64,000 nucleotides of DNA, taken from contig NZ_CP101417.1 of the NCBI RefSeq assembly GCF_024339125.1, positions 3,483,001-3,547,000 of the forward strand, given 5' to 3'. Below the pieces are notes generated by a model. The model worked only from the letters and a program-made list of their open reading frames with translations, was not told the DNA's origin and did not search any database. This stretch comes from Xanthomonas hortorum. Lineage in GTDB: Bacteria; Pseudomonadota; Gammaproteobacteria; Xanthomonadales; Xanthomonadaceae. A program made the translations under genes and the position numbers. Shown here one piece after another: positions 1 to 7,350 of this stretch. Each line of letters opens with the position of its first letter. Position 1 is the first letter of the stretch.

Positions 1-1
1 T

Positions 2-961
2 CCAGTGCGAGTTCCGAGGCTGGGCGTCACCGAAATTCGCGCATATCTCTTCATGCTCTTTGCTGAAGCCGGTGAGGTGAATCAAGCCAAGTTGGACGGA
101 CTTCGAAATGCCCTCGAAAAAAATCTGCGCGCCAGCTGGAAAGAACCGCCGATAACGGTAGAGGCAGCTTCAAAGCTAGCGGGGGGCGGTGACGATGTAA
201 GAATGAGTTTTGATATAGCAGAACGCATGTCTGCGCTCCTAGCGAAATCAACATTCGTCGAGGGAAATCCGAGAATTGTCAAAAGGCTTCTCAATGTTGT
301 GCGTTTGCGCGCCCGCATTGCGGCAAGGCGCGTTATGCCAGTGGACGAGGCCATGGTCGCCAAGTTTGCTCTATTCGAACGTTGCGTCGACCCTGTGGCC
401 GTTAGAAAGCTCTATGCACTTATCAATGAAGCCGCTCAAGGAAAGCCTGAGCTCATCGCTACCTTGGAAAGGCTTTCTGACGACCCCAAGAAGTTCGAAG
501 AGGCGTGTCCAGTAGAATGGAAGAAGAGTGCGGATTTCTTACACGATTGGCTTGGGTTAAAGCCTGCCTTGAGTGGCCTTGATTTGAGGCCATTGGTGTA
601 TCTCAGTAAGGAAACAGCCGTGCTGCGCTCCGTTGCCGGTGACATGTCTCAGTCGTCGGCTGAAGCGGTTCTGCGCTTGGCCAATGTGAAGACACTTTCG
701 TCACCTGCTGCCGCGATGGCAATCGCTGGCATTGCTTCAGGTGAGCATGGGGCCGTAATGCGTGAGCTACTCGCTTCTCTCAGAGGACACGCAGACTGGA
801 GTGATCGTCCTGATGCGATAAATGGTGCGGTGCTGCTCGCTGGTGCAGATGAAGAAGCCGGTCGGCAGCTTGGCGCATTTTTAGCTGGCCTGCCCGGTAA
901 GAAGTCACCATGGTTGAAGGCGCTTTTAAGTGATAAGGCATGGGCTAAGGGAGTAGCATAA
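2..961 (+). CDS. qatA: QatA, C-terminal part (KAP-type ATPase of the Qat defence system), cut by window edge
   Basis: The reading frame is open to the window edge, so the 319 visible residues are only the C-terminal part; the GTG at position 5 is unlikely to be the true start. No Walker motifs are in the visible part; they would lie upstream. The sequence is mostly helical and Ala/Leu-rich, as expected of the C-terminal region of a KAP-family P-loop ATPase. The call rests mainly on gene order: the next three genes are clear QatB, QatC and QatD equivalents, and in the known Qat system QatA is the ATPase placed first. The stop is directly followed by the qatB ATG, so the two are translationally coupled. 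GC is visibly lower here than in the rest of the window, fitting horizontal transfer. Confidence 0.75.
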   Translation, partial: PVRVPRLGVTEIRAYLFMLFAEAGEVNQAKLDGLRNALEKNLRASWKEPPITVEAASKLAGGGDDVRMSFDIAERMSALLAKSTFVEGNPRIVKRLLNVVRLRARIAARRVMPVDEAMVAKFALFERCVDPVAVRKLYALINEAAQGKPELIATLERLSDDPKKFEEACPVEWKKSADFLHDWLGLKPALSGLDLRPLVYLSKETAVLRSVAGDMSQSSAEAVLRLANVKTLSSPAAAMAIAGIASGEHGAVMRELLASLRGHADWSDRPDAINGAVLLAGADEEAGRQLGAFLAGLPGKKSPWLKALLSDKAWAKGVA

Positions 962-1717
962 ATGGGAACATCAACATCGAGCAGGGGGGCGAGTAACCGC
1001 AGCCCCCTTGTTCCGCCGTGGGCGGATGTAGACGGGCAAGGTCCCGGGCCGGATCCTGAGGAGAACCGCTTCAAGTCGTTTCGGACGCACCTTGGTAAGT
1101 TTGTGGCGAGCGGTGATGGGCAGCAACTGAGTAAGGCACTCCACAGCTACGCTCGCTCTTCTACTGGAGGCTCTGCGGTAGGACCCAGGCGCTTTGGTGC
1201 AGTCGCTCAAACCGGCGCCGGTTTGTTCGGAACGCTAAATCAGCTTCGGACCAACTCGCCAGGAGCACCAGTCAACCTTGCCGCTTTGTCTGGAAGACCA
1301 ACGCGGGAGGTCATCGATGCCTTGGTTGACGCTCTTGTGCCAGAAAATGGCGACGCGGACCGAATCCGGACAGCGCTCAATGAGGCTCTCTCCATCTGTC
1401 TGGATGGGGTGGAGGCCTTCGACTTTGCCAGCATCACAGACGAGATTCTTGTGAACCTTATGGTGACCTATACGGCGCTATCAATTTTTCAAGCAATCGT
1501 CATGGATTCGGACAAAGCTTTTACGAAAGCCGACACTCCCGAGGCCGTTGAGCGAGCGGAAAAAGAACTCATGCAACTGGTTGAGGTTGTTACCGACAAG
1601 CATATGAAGCCCTTACTGTCGGGGAAGATCTCGCAGCTGACCACTGATGAAATGCAGGCTGTCCAAATCGCAGCCATCAAGGAAGTTTGGACGGAGTGGG
1701 AGGACTATCAATCATGA
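962..1717 (+). CDS. qatB: QatB, Qat anti-phage system protein of unknown biochemical role
   Basis: This is a 251-residue soluble protein without signal peptide or membrane segment. The N-terminus is Ser/Gly/Pro-rich and probably disordered, with a PPWADVDGQGPGP stretch near residues 18-30. It is followed by a region around residues 35-85 (RFKSFRTHLGKF, then SSTGGSAVGPRR) that resembles the start of QatB-family proteins as I remember them, and then an alpha-helical acidic C-terminal half. QatB is required for Qat anti-phage defence but its activity is not established. Its ATG follows the qatA stop without a gap, and its TGA overlaps the qatC ATG by four bases (ATGA), so all are translated as one unit. 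The call depends on position between qatA and qatC as much as on sequence. Confidence 0.8.
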   Translation: MGTSTSSRGASNRSPLVPPWADVDGQGPGPDPEENRFKSFRTHLGKFVASGDGQQLSKALHSYARSSTGGSAVGPRRFGAVAQTGAGLFGTLNQLRTNSPGAPVNLAALSGRPTREVIDALVDALVPENGDADRIRTALNEALSICLDGVEAFDFASITDEILVNLMVTYTALSIFQAIVMDSDKAFTKADTPEAVERAEKELMQLVEVVTDKHMKPLLSGKISQLTTDEMQAVQIAAIKEVWTEWEDYQS

Positions 1718-3021
1718 CTACTGTGGTCGTGCACCCTGATTTGACTAGACTTCCGGCTCCGCAAACCGATGTTATTCCAATCCATTTGTATGGAGGCGTC
1801 CCTAACAAGATGGGGATGGCAGCGATTGGGTTGAGTCTCTACAACCGGCTTACTCGCCTAAAGGCACCTATTGACCCTATTGCGTTCGATTTCCTTTCGC
1901 TATCCATGGCGGTCACCGCTTCAGATACGTTTGTCACTCGGGATGATGCAGCCGACGGGTGGGCGAGGGACATACAGCTGACTGTGGCGCTAGTTGATCC
2001 TGCTCGTTGGGCTCCGGTGCTCCCTCTGCTGACGAGTGCGCTCAACTTCCTGAGTGGAGACGTCTGGTCCATCAAGCTCGTGGGGGACGGTGCGCCGCCG
2101 CCCGTCTTTAAGGTTCGAACCAGGCTAGTGATCGACCCGACCCCATGCGACTGCGCGTGCTTGTTTTCGGGAGGTCTGGATAGCGCCATCGGGGTGCTGG
2201 ATCTGCTTAAGAAAGGCCGCAATCCAATTTTGGTGAGCCACGCCTATACACACGATGCTAAGCGTCAAATTGAGATTTTGCCAAAGCTGGGCGTCAATTT
2301 GGTCAGGTTTGGCGCTCAGGCAAATCCTAGTGGTTGGCTGGAGGTGGGGAACGACGTTCAAATGCGGACCCGTAGTTTCAACTTCCTCGCCATGGGAGTC
2401 TTGATGGCTTCCGCTTTGGTAGGGCCGGGTGCAAATCGCCGAACCTTATTTGTTCCCGAAAACGGTCTGATCGCGCTGAATCCGCCGCTGACTCCGCGGC
2501 GGATTGGCGCGCTTAGCACCAGGACAACGCACCCTTACTACCTGCATCTCGTGCAGAGGATTCTTGACCAAGTCGGCTTGCTCGTCGACATCGAGAACCC
2601 TTACGCAGATAAGAGCAAAGGCGAAATGATGAAGGGTTGCCTGGATCAAGCTCGCCTGGAGCAGATCGCTGACAGAACTGTGTCTTGTGGGAAATGGAAA
2701 CGTAAGAGAACTCAGTGCGGTCGCTGCGTTCCTTGCCTCATTCGCCGCGCTGCATACCATGGGGCAGGGATGAAGGATGGAACGGACTATCAACCGGAGG
2801 GACAAGTGCTCCAGCACTTCTTAGATCACGGCGCCGACGCTGACGATTTGATGGCGATGTTGCTGGCCGTCAGACGGCTTCCTAAGGCTGATGTGGCGAA
2901 ATGGGTCGCACAGACCGGGCCAATGCCACTGGTTGCAGCCGACCGCGATTCTCGCGTGGAAGCGGTGCGGCGTGGGATGATTGAGGTGGAGGATTACCTC
3001 AGGTCACAAGTCCAGTTTTGA
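1714..3021 (+). CDS. qatC: QatC, QueC-like PP-loop enzyme of the Qat defence system
   Basis: The 435-residue protein has the PP-loop ATP pyrophosphatase signature SGGLDS at residues 152-157, as in QueC (7-cyano-7-deazaguanine synthase). Near residues 325-341 is a four-cysteine set (C325, then C335, C338 and C341 in CGRCVPC) matching the QueC zinc site. It is much longer than typical QueC (about 220-230 aa), with an extra N-terminal domain of about 140 residues, as in QatC. I chose the ATG at 1714 because it overlaps the qatB stop as ATGA; a start at 1687 would lie inside qatB. In Qat systems the enzyme probably modifies a nucleotide, nucleic acid or protein with a deazaguanine-like reaction, but the substrate is not settled. 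No housekeeping queuosine genes are adjacent, supporting the defence assignment. Confidence 0.9.
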   Translation: MTTVVVHPDLTRLPAPQTDVIPIHLYGGVPNKMGMAAIGLSLYNRLTRLKAPIDPIAFDFLSLSMAVTASDTFVTRDDAADGWARDIQLTVALVDPARWAPVLPLLTSALNFLSGDVWSIKLVGDGAPPPVFKVRTRLVIDPTPCDCACLFSGGLDSAIGVLDLLKKGRNPILVSHAYTHDAKRQIEILPKLGVNLVRFGAQANPSGWLEVGNDVQMRTRSFNFLAMGVLMASALVGPGANRRTLFVPENGLIALNPPLTPRRIGALSTRTTHPYYLHLVQRILDQVGLLVDIENPYADKSKGEMMKGCLDQARLEQIADRTVSCGKWKRKRTQCGRCVPCLIRRAAYHGAGMKDGTDYQPEGQVLQHFLDHGADADDLMAMLLAVRRLPKADVAKWVAQTGPMPLVAADRDSRVEAVRRGMIEVEDYLRSQVQF

Positions 3022-3761
3022 TGCCGGCCCCCGCTGTAGACATGCATTGCCATCTCGACCTCTATCCTGACCCTGGGGTGGAGGTCGAGCGGGCAGGACG
3101 CAGTGGTGCCTACGTGTTGTCGGTTACAACGACTCCCTCTGCTTGGATCAAAACGCGTGAACTGGCTAGTCGCTACCCGCGCATCAAGACTGCCCTGGGG
3201 CTCCATCCTCAGTTGGCGGGGGAGCGTATTGGAGAACTCAGCCTGTTCGACCGCCTTTTGCCAGAGGCTAGATACGTTGGAGAGGTGGGCTTGGATGGCG
3301 GGTCCGACTGCAGAGAGTTCTGGAGTCGGCAGGTCGAGGTATTTCACCATGTCCTGAAATCGTGTGCCGACCAGGGCGGAAGAATCTTGACCATTCACAG
3401 CCGCAATGCCGCGACGGAGGTCATGGATGCTTTGGATCAGCATAAAGGCTTTGGTGTCGCGATACTTCACTGGTTCTCAGGGACAAAGAGAGAGCTGGCT
3501 AGGGCTATAGAAATGGACTGCTGGTTCTCCGTCGGAAGCGCCATGGTCAGCGGAGCGAAAGGCCGTGAGCTTGTGAAGCATATGCCGCCTGAGCGCGTTC
3601 TCACTGAGACGGATGGTCCCTTTGCGAAGATACGTGGACGGGTTTTGGCACCGGCGCAGTGCAGCGAAGTCGTCCAGCACCTGTCCCGGGCCTGGGGCGT
3701 ATCTGTTGAAGCTGCTGCCGATCAAGTGGTGAAGAACCTGAGAGAGTTGGTTTCGCTGTAG
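3021..3761 (+). CDS. qatD: QatD, TatD-like metal-dependent hydrolase of the Qat defence system
   Basis: The 246-residue protein is a TatD-family metal-dependent nuclease. Visible metal ligands are the HCH motif at residues 9-11, E88 in GEVGLDG, H126 in TIHSRNA, H150 in LHWFSG and D198 in TETDGP, which together make a complete TatD active site. The start ATG at 3021 overlaps the qatC stop (TGATG); a TTG three bases earlier is less likely. QatD is the last gene of the four-gene system and is expected to act on nucleic acid during phage infection. The next gene is on the other strand, so the operon ends here. I see no strong hairpin terminator in 3762-3822. Confidence 0.9.
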   Translation: MPAPAVDMHCHLDLYPDPGVEVERAGRSGAYVLSVTTTPSAWIKTRELASRYPRIKTALGLHPQLAGERIGELSLFDRLLPEARYVGEVGLDGGSDCREFWSRQVEVFHHVLKSCADQGGRILTIHSRNAATEVMDALDQHKGFGVAILHWFSGTKRELARAIEMDCWFSVGSAMVSGAKGRELVKHMPPERVLTETDGPFAKIRGRVLAPAQCSEVVQHLSRAWGVSVEAAADQVVKNLRELVSL

Positions 3762-3822
3762 CAGTGCTGAAAGGGCAGCCAGTTGGTTGGATTCTTTCTG
3801 CGCCAGCGCTGACGGGCACGGT

Positions 3823-4077
3823 TCAATGGGGGCGTGTTGGTCTACTCTCCATGAGCGCCTTTAGGGCGCTCAGCAGAGCGTCGTCGTCGAGTGCCTGGGC
3901 TCCGGCTAAAAAAACCAGGTCGGCCACGCGTTGCCGTCGTTTCATTTCTTCTCGCTTTGCCGTTTCCTGCGCCTTCGCTTCGCGGCGCTGGTTGGCCAAA
4001 AGCTCTCTTGCTTGCAGTTGGGCCAAGCGCTCGGTGGCCCGCTGAATTTGGTCTCGGTAGTGATTCGTTGCGGTCAT
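3823..4077 (-). CDS. Small mobilisation accessory protein (TraD/MobC-like), divergent from relaxase
   Basis: This 84-residue protein is very rich in Arg, Lys, Gln, Glu and Ala, with a long predicted helix (residues 5-50, RDQIQRATERLAQLQAREL) likely to form a coiled coil, and a short acidic tail. An AGGAG ribosome-binding site lies about eight bases before the ATG at 4077. Small basic helical proteins of this size, often named TraD or MobC, are commonly encoded divergently from MobA/MobL relaxases and assist relaxosome assembly at oriT. The divergent arrangement with the relaxase at 4336 is the main support; the sequence itself is low complexity and does not prove the function. Confidence 0.55.
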   Translation of the reverse strand: MTATNHYRDQIQRATERLAQLQARELLANQRREAKAQETAKREEMKRRQRVADLVFLAGAQALDDDALLSALKALMESRPTRPH

Positions 4078-4335
4078 GCGTTTCTCCTGTCGCTTGGAAA
4101 TGAGTCAAGCAGGAAAACGGCTAGCGTCAAGCGTTGAGGTGCTCTCGAATTTCGTCCGCCGTGTGACTCGAAAGTTCTGAAAAACAAGGCTTCAAAGAAA
4201 GAAGCAAGAGCGCACTGATGCAATGTCTTCGACATAGCGCGCGCAAAGGGCTCCGCCCCTTGGACCCCAAGCGCGGTGCGCTTGCGAAAATCAAAAGCCA
4301 CGGCATAAAGAGAGCAAACTCATCCGGAGCTCTCC
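4078..4335. other. Candidate origin of transfer (oriT) and divergent promoter region
   Basis: This 258-base interval separates the divergent small gene and relaxase, the usual place for oriT in MOBQ-type elements. It contains two adjacent short hairpins: AAGGG (4246-4250) with CCCTT (4257-4261), and AAGCGC (4269-4274) with GCGCTT (4278-4283) around a three-base loop, followed by GCG-rich then A-rich sequence. Closely spaced inverted repeats beside a relaxase gene are typical of a nic region, but I cannot identify the nic base. Promoters for both genes must also lie here. The relaxase start has a GGAG about eight bases upstream. Confidence 0.45.
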
Positions 4336-5922
4336 ATGGCCATCTACCACTCTCGCGTCAAAGTTTTTAGTCGTTCCCGCGGTGACTCTGCCGTTGCTGC
4401 AGCCGCCTACCGGGCCGGCCTGCTACTCATCGACCACCTCACCGGTCAGCGTCACGATTACCGCCGACGCGGTGGAGTCGTGATGTCCGAGTGCCTCGCC
4501 CCCCAGGATGCCCCAGCATGGGCCCTTTCCCCCGCAGAGCTCTGGCCACAGGCCGAGGCCGCGGAAAACCGCAAGAACTCGGTGGTCGCCCGTGAGTTCG
4601 AGGTGGCCTTGCCCCACGAGCTCAGCGACGAGCAGCGGTCCGACCTCGCCATTGCCATCGGACAGGCCCTGGTCGCCCGCTACGGTTTCGCGTTGCAGGC
4701 CAGCATCCACTCCCCAGGTTCCCGCGATGGGCTGAACCATCACGTCCACCTGCTGGCCACCACGCGCAGGTTGAACAGCGACGGCTTCGCCGAGAAAACG
4801 AGGGAGCTGGACGGCGGAGCGTCGGGGAAGATCGAGATCGAATGGGTTCGCCATACATTCGCCTCCACGATCAACGAGCACTTGGCCGCTGCGGGAATCG
4901 ATGCGCGGGTCGACCACCGTCGCCTGGAAGTCCAGGCCGAAGATGCTCTGGCTCGCGGGGACTGGGCCGAAGCGATGGTGCTCTCCCGCCAGCCCACAAA
5001 GCACGTGGGCAAGACCGCCACCGCACTGGTCCGCAAAGGCGTGATGACCGACCGTGCCGCCGAGAACGCTCGCATCGTTCGAGAAAACGAGGAAGCGTTC
5101 GAACAGTTGCTTGCGCGAGCCGAGCAGGAGGGCAGGGCAACTCTGGGCTCCGCTGGTCATAGCCACGACCAGGCACAGCGCGATCGTCGACGCAGGGTTG
5201 GCTCCCCAAAAGACCTTCCGTCCTCTGTCCCGGGGTTGGAAATCCAAGGGCTCAGCGGCATGCGCCTCTCCGATGCGTTGGGTCGGCCTGCGGAAAATGC
5301 GCGGCCGCTGCGCTCTATCACTGAGCTGGTCGCCGAGGCAGCTCGGGACCTGGCGGAGATCTTCTCGACCCGGCCCGACCTGGCGTTGACCGCCACCCAG
5401 CGCCTAGTGAGGCAATGGACCGCGCATGCGGCGACCCTGCGTGACAGTGTCGATTTGCACAGGTGGCTCAACGGCCTGGTTGAACGACTCGGCCGTCTGA
5501 AACGGAGCGTGCTCAAGTTCGCTCAGCGGACCAGCTCCTTGGGGCGTGCCGAGAAGCTCTTCCACTTGGCCGAACAGGCGTGGGAGCAGTTCAACGGTGA
5601 CCACCCTCGTCCCGATGGCGAGTGGACCTCTCAAGAATGGGAAAAGCGGCGGGGAAGGCGGTTGGCCGTGCTGGAAAAACGCACAGCCGAACTGGCGACA
5701 GCTCGGGCAGCGGTCTCTGAGCAGCGCTGGAACGACTACGAGAACGAGATTGAGATCCGCACAGCTGAGGTGGAGCAGTGGAGCGAGGAGGTTCTTGCGA
5801 GTCCTCAGCTCGAAACCGTAAGCCGGCCTATTGAATCGGTCAAGGCCACTCCTGCTGCGCCCAAGCCCTCCCCAATGCCGAAGCCAGCGCCGCAACCAAA
5901 ACGCCGTCGGCCACGCCCCTGA
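4336..5922 (+). CDS. mobA: MobA/MobL family relaxase (MOBQ)
   Basis: The 528-residue protein has the N-terminal signature of MobA/MobL relaxases: MAIYHSRVKVFSRSRGDSAV followed by AAYRAG, whose Y25 is the likely nicking tyrosine, and the metal-binding three-histidine motif NHHVHLL at residues 134-140. The relaxase domain covers about residues 1-210. The remainder is helical and charged, ending in a Pro/Lys/Arg-rich tail (about 495-528). It would nick one strand at oriT and stay bound to the 5' end for transfer. No primase domain, coupling protein or type IV secretion gene is visible, so the element would be mobilised by functions supplied elsewhere. A GGAG precedes the ATG and a strong terminator follows the stop. 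Confidence 0.92.
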   Translation: MAIYHSRVKVFSRSRGDSAVAAAAYRAGLLLIDHLTGQRHDYRRRGGVVMSECLAPQDAPAWALSPAELWPQAEAAENRKNSVVAREFEVALPHELSDEQRSDLAIAIGQALVARYGFALQASIHSPGSRDGLNHHVHLLATTRRLNSDGFAEKTRELDGGASGKIEIEWVRHTFASTINEHLAAAGIDARVDHRRLEVQAEDALARGDWAEAMVLSRQPTKHVGKTATALVRKGVMTDRAAENARIVRENEEAFEQLLARAEQEGRATLGSAGHSHDQAQRDRRRRVGSPKDLPSSVPGLEIQGLSGMRLSDALGRPAENARPLRSITELVAEAARDLAEIFSTRPDLALTATQRLVRQWTAHAATLRDSVDLHRWLNGLVERLGRLKRSVLKFAQRTSSLGRAEKLFHLAEQAWEQFNGDHPRPDGEWTSQEWEKRRGRRLAVLEKRTAELATARAAVSEQRWNDYENEIEIRTAEVEQWSEEVLASPQLETVSRPIESVKATPAAPKPSPMPKPAPQPKRRRPRP

Positions 5923-5931
5923 TGGATGTCA

Positions 5932-5960
5932 AAAGCCCCGCAAGAGCGGGGCTTTTTTTC
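5932..5960. terminator. Bidirectional rho-independent terminator
   Basis: A ten-base perfect stem (5933-5942 with 5947-5956, core GCCCCGC / GCGGGGC) and a four-base AAGA loop are followed by a T run on the plus strand. The A run on the 5' side gives a shorter T run on the minus strand. It sits between the convergent relaxase stop (5922) and the stop at 5967, so it can serve both genes. Confidence 0.9.
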
Positions 5961-5966
5961 TTGGCC

Positions 5967-6332
5967 TTAGTGCCGGGGACGAGGGCGGAGATCTATCCGC
6001 TCGATCCCGATGGGTTCCTTGGGGCGGGGGACATTGTCCTTTTCCTTGTTCTTCTTGCGCGTCTCCCGCCATTCTTCGACGGACGCCGGCATGGTCGGCA
6101 CGATGCTGCGATCAACGGCCGCTCGTTTGACCAGTATGGGTTGAGAAGGTGCCATGGCTGAGGCCTGGGTTTGACTGGCTGGCCCTGGCCCGCCGAGCCG
6201 TAGCAACTCTGCAGCCAAATCGAGTGAGTATTGGATGTCCTCCACTTGGTTAGGGGGAAGGCGTGTGGTGTGTTGCTGGAGGAGGTGGCCGAGCAAGCGA
6301 CTGGCGACTTGGATTTGCGTTTGGTGGTGCAT
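5967..6332 (-). CDS. Hypothetical protein in mobilisation region
   Basis: This encodes a 121-residue protein that I do not recognise. I chose the ATG at 6332 because an AGGAG lies about five bases upstream; a longer frame runs to 6476 without such a site. The N-terminal half (HHQTQIQVASRLLGHLLQQH, then NQVEDIQYSLDLAAELLRL) is predicted helical. The C-terminal half is Pro/Arg/Lys-rich with a RRTRK-like charged stretch (ETRKKNKEKD) and ends basic. No membrane segment or signal is seen. It is convergent with the relaxase and shares its terminator. A role in mobilisation or maintenance is possible from position only. Confidence 0.6.
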   Translation of the reverse strand: MHHQTQIQVASRLLGHLLQQHTTRLPPNQVEDIQYSLDLAAELLRLGGPGPASQTQASAMAPSQPILVKRAAVDRSIVPTMPASVEEWRETRKKNKEKDNVPRPKEPIGIERIDLRPRPRH

Positions 6333-6540
6333 GGGTGCTCCTGTGTTGGGTAAGCCCTCATCCAACCAAGAAACGGTGCTTACGCAAGAGCTCGCTTGTG
6401 GCTGCATTTCACAAATTTGAATACGCGAAGAAATTCGATGGCAGTTATGCCATTTGACGAATAGGAAAGATTTCAACTGGGTCGGCGTCCCCGATTTGTC
6501 GTTTGTAGAAGCACATGGTCCGCTGAGGCAATGGGAGCAA

Positions 6541-7338
6541 TCACGCCGTATCGGCGGGTTCTGATTTGTGCGCGATACTGACCGACCAGCCTCCGGTCTC
6601 CTCCCGTTGCGTGGTCAGCAGGTCATAGGTCTTCACCATGTTGAGCAGGCCGGAGTGGCCATAGAGGTTGGGTGAGAAGGACGGGTCAGTGCGTTTGAGG
6701 TATTGGCCCAGTGCTCCCAATCCAACCTTGCCTTCGGAGGTGTCTCCCGTCAGCAGGGTGACGGCTTCAACCAAGAACCGAGGGCGGCGCTTGGGTAGCG
6801 GCTTGGCTTCAGCGCGGAGCGCTTCTTCTTTCGCCGCCTCCGATTTCAGGACAGGAAGTTCATTGCCCTGGACTTCGGGTGCTGCCGCTTCCTTGGCCTT
6901 CCGGTCCCATTCGAAGAACTGGTCGCAGGCGTTGCGCAAAGCATCCGGGGTCTTGGGCTCGCCCACGATGAAGACCGTCGCTCCACGCTCCCGGAGCTTG
7001 CGGCAAAGGTAAGAAAAGTCCGAGTCGCTGGTGACCAGGCAGAAGGTGTCGGCTCGGTGATCGAACAACGCCTCCAAGGCATCGAGCGCCAATGCGATGT
7101 CGGCCGTGTTCTTGCCGGAGGCGTATTGGTATTGAAGGCATGGGGTGAACGCTTGGCGGACCAGGACTTCCTGCCACTTGTTGGCGAGGGTGTTGTGGTT
7201 GCCATACCCACGGCGCAGCACGACCCGACCGAACTGCGCCACCATGAGCAACGCGTGCTCCACGATGTCGGTCGGCACGTTGTCGCAGTCGACCAATACA
7301 GCCACGCGGGATTCGTGCGGGAGGTTTGAGTTGCTCAT
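6541..7338 (-). CDS. NYN-domain protein (PIN-like RNase fold) with likely C-terminal OST-HTH/LOTUS domain
   Basis: The 265-residue protein starts with a NYN domain (about residues 10-145). The acidic catalytic set is visible: VDCDN at 16-20 (D17, D19), the aspartate in NTADIAL (D80), and the SDSDF motif at 104-108. A linker rich in Glu, Ala and Lys (145-185) leads to a C-terminal segment of about 70 residues (RPRFLVEAVTLLTG, LGALGQYLKRTDPSF) that matches the OST-HTH/LOTUS fold, thought to bind RNA. This is the DUF88/LabA-like layout with a potential metal-dependent RNase. Its ATG lies 12 bases after the stop of the Mrr-like nuclease gene on the same strand, so it is the third gene of a helicase-nuclease-NYN operon, which suggests a defence role. 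Confidence 0.85.
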   Translation of the reverse strand: MSNSNLPHESRVAVLVDCDNVPTDIVEHALLMVAQFGRVVLRRGYGNHNTLANKWQEVLVRQAFTPCLQYQYASGKNTADIALALDALEALFDHRADTFCLVTSDSDFSYLCRKLRERGATVFIVGEPKTPDALRNACDQFFEWDRKAKEAAAPEVQGNELPVLKSEAAKEEALRAEAKPLPKRRPRFLVEAVTLLTGDTSEGKVGLGALGQYLKRTDPSFSPNLYGHSGLLNMVKTYDLLTTQREETGGWSVSIAHKSEPADTA

Positions 7339-7350
7339 GTTTGCGCGTCC

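Noticed and set aside
3018..3020. TTG start for qatD three bases before ATG 3021
   Set aside because: ATG overlapping the qatC stop is the standard form; TTG is less efficient.
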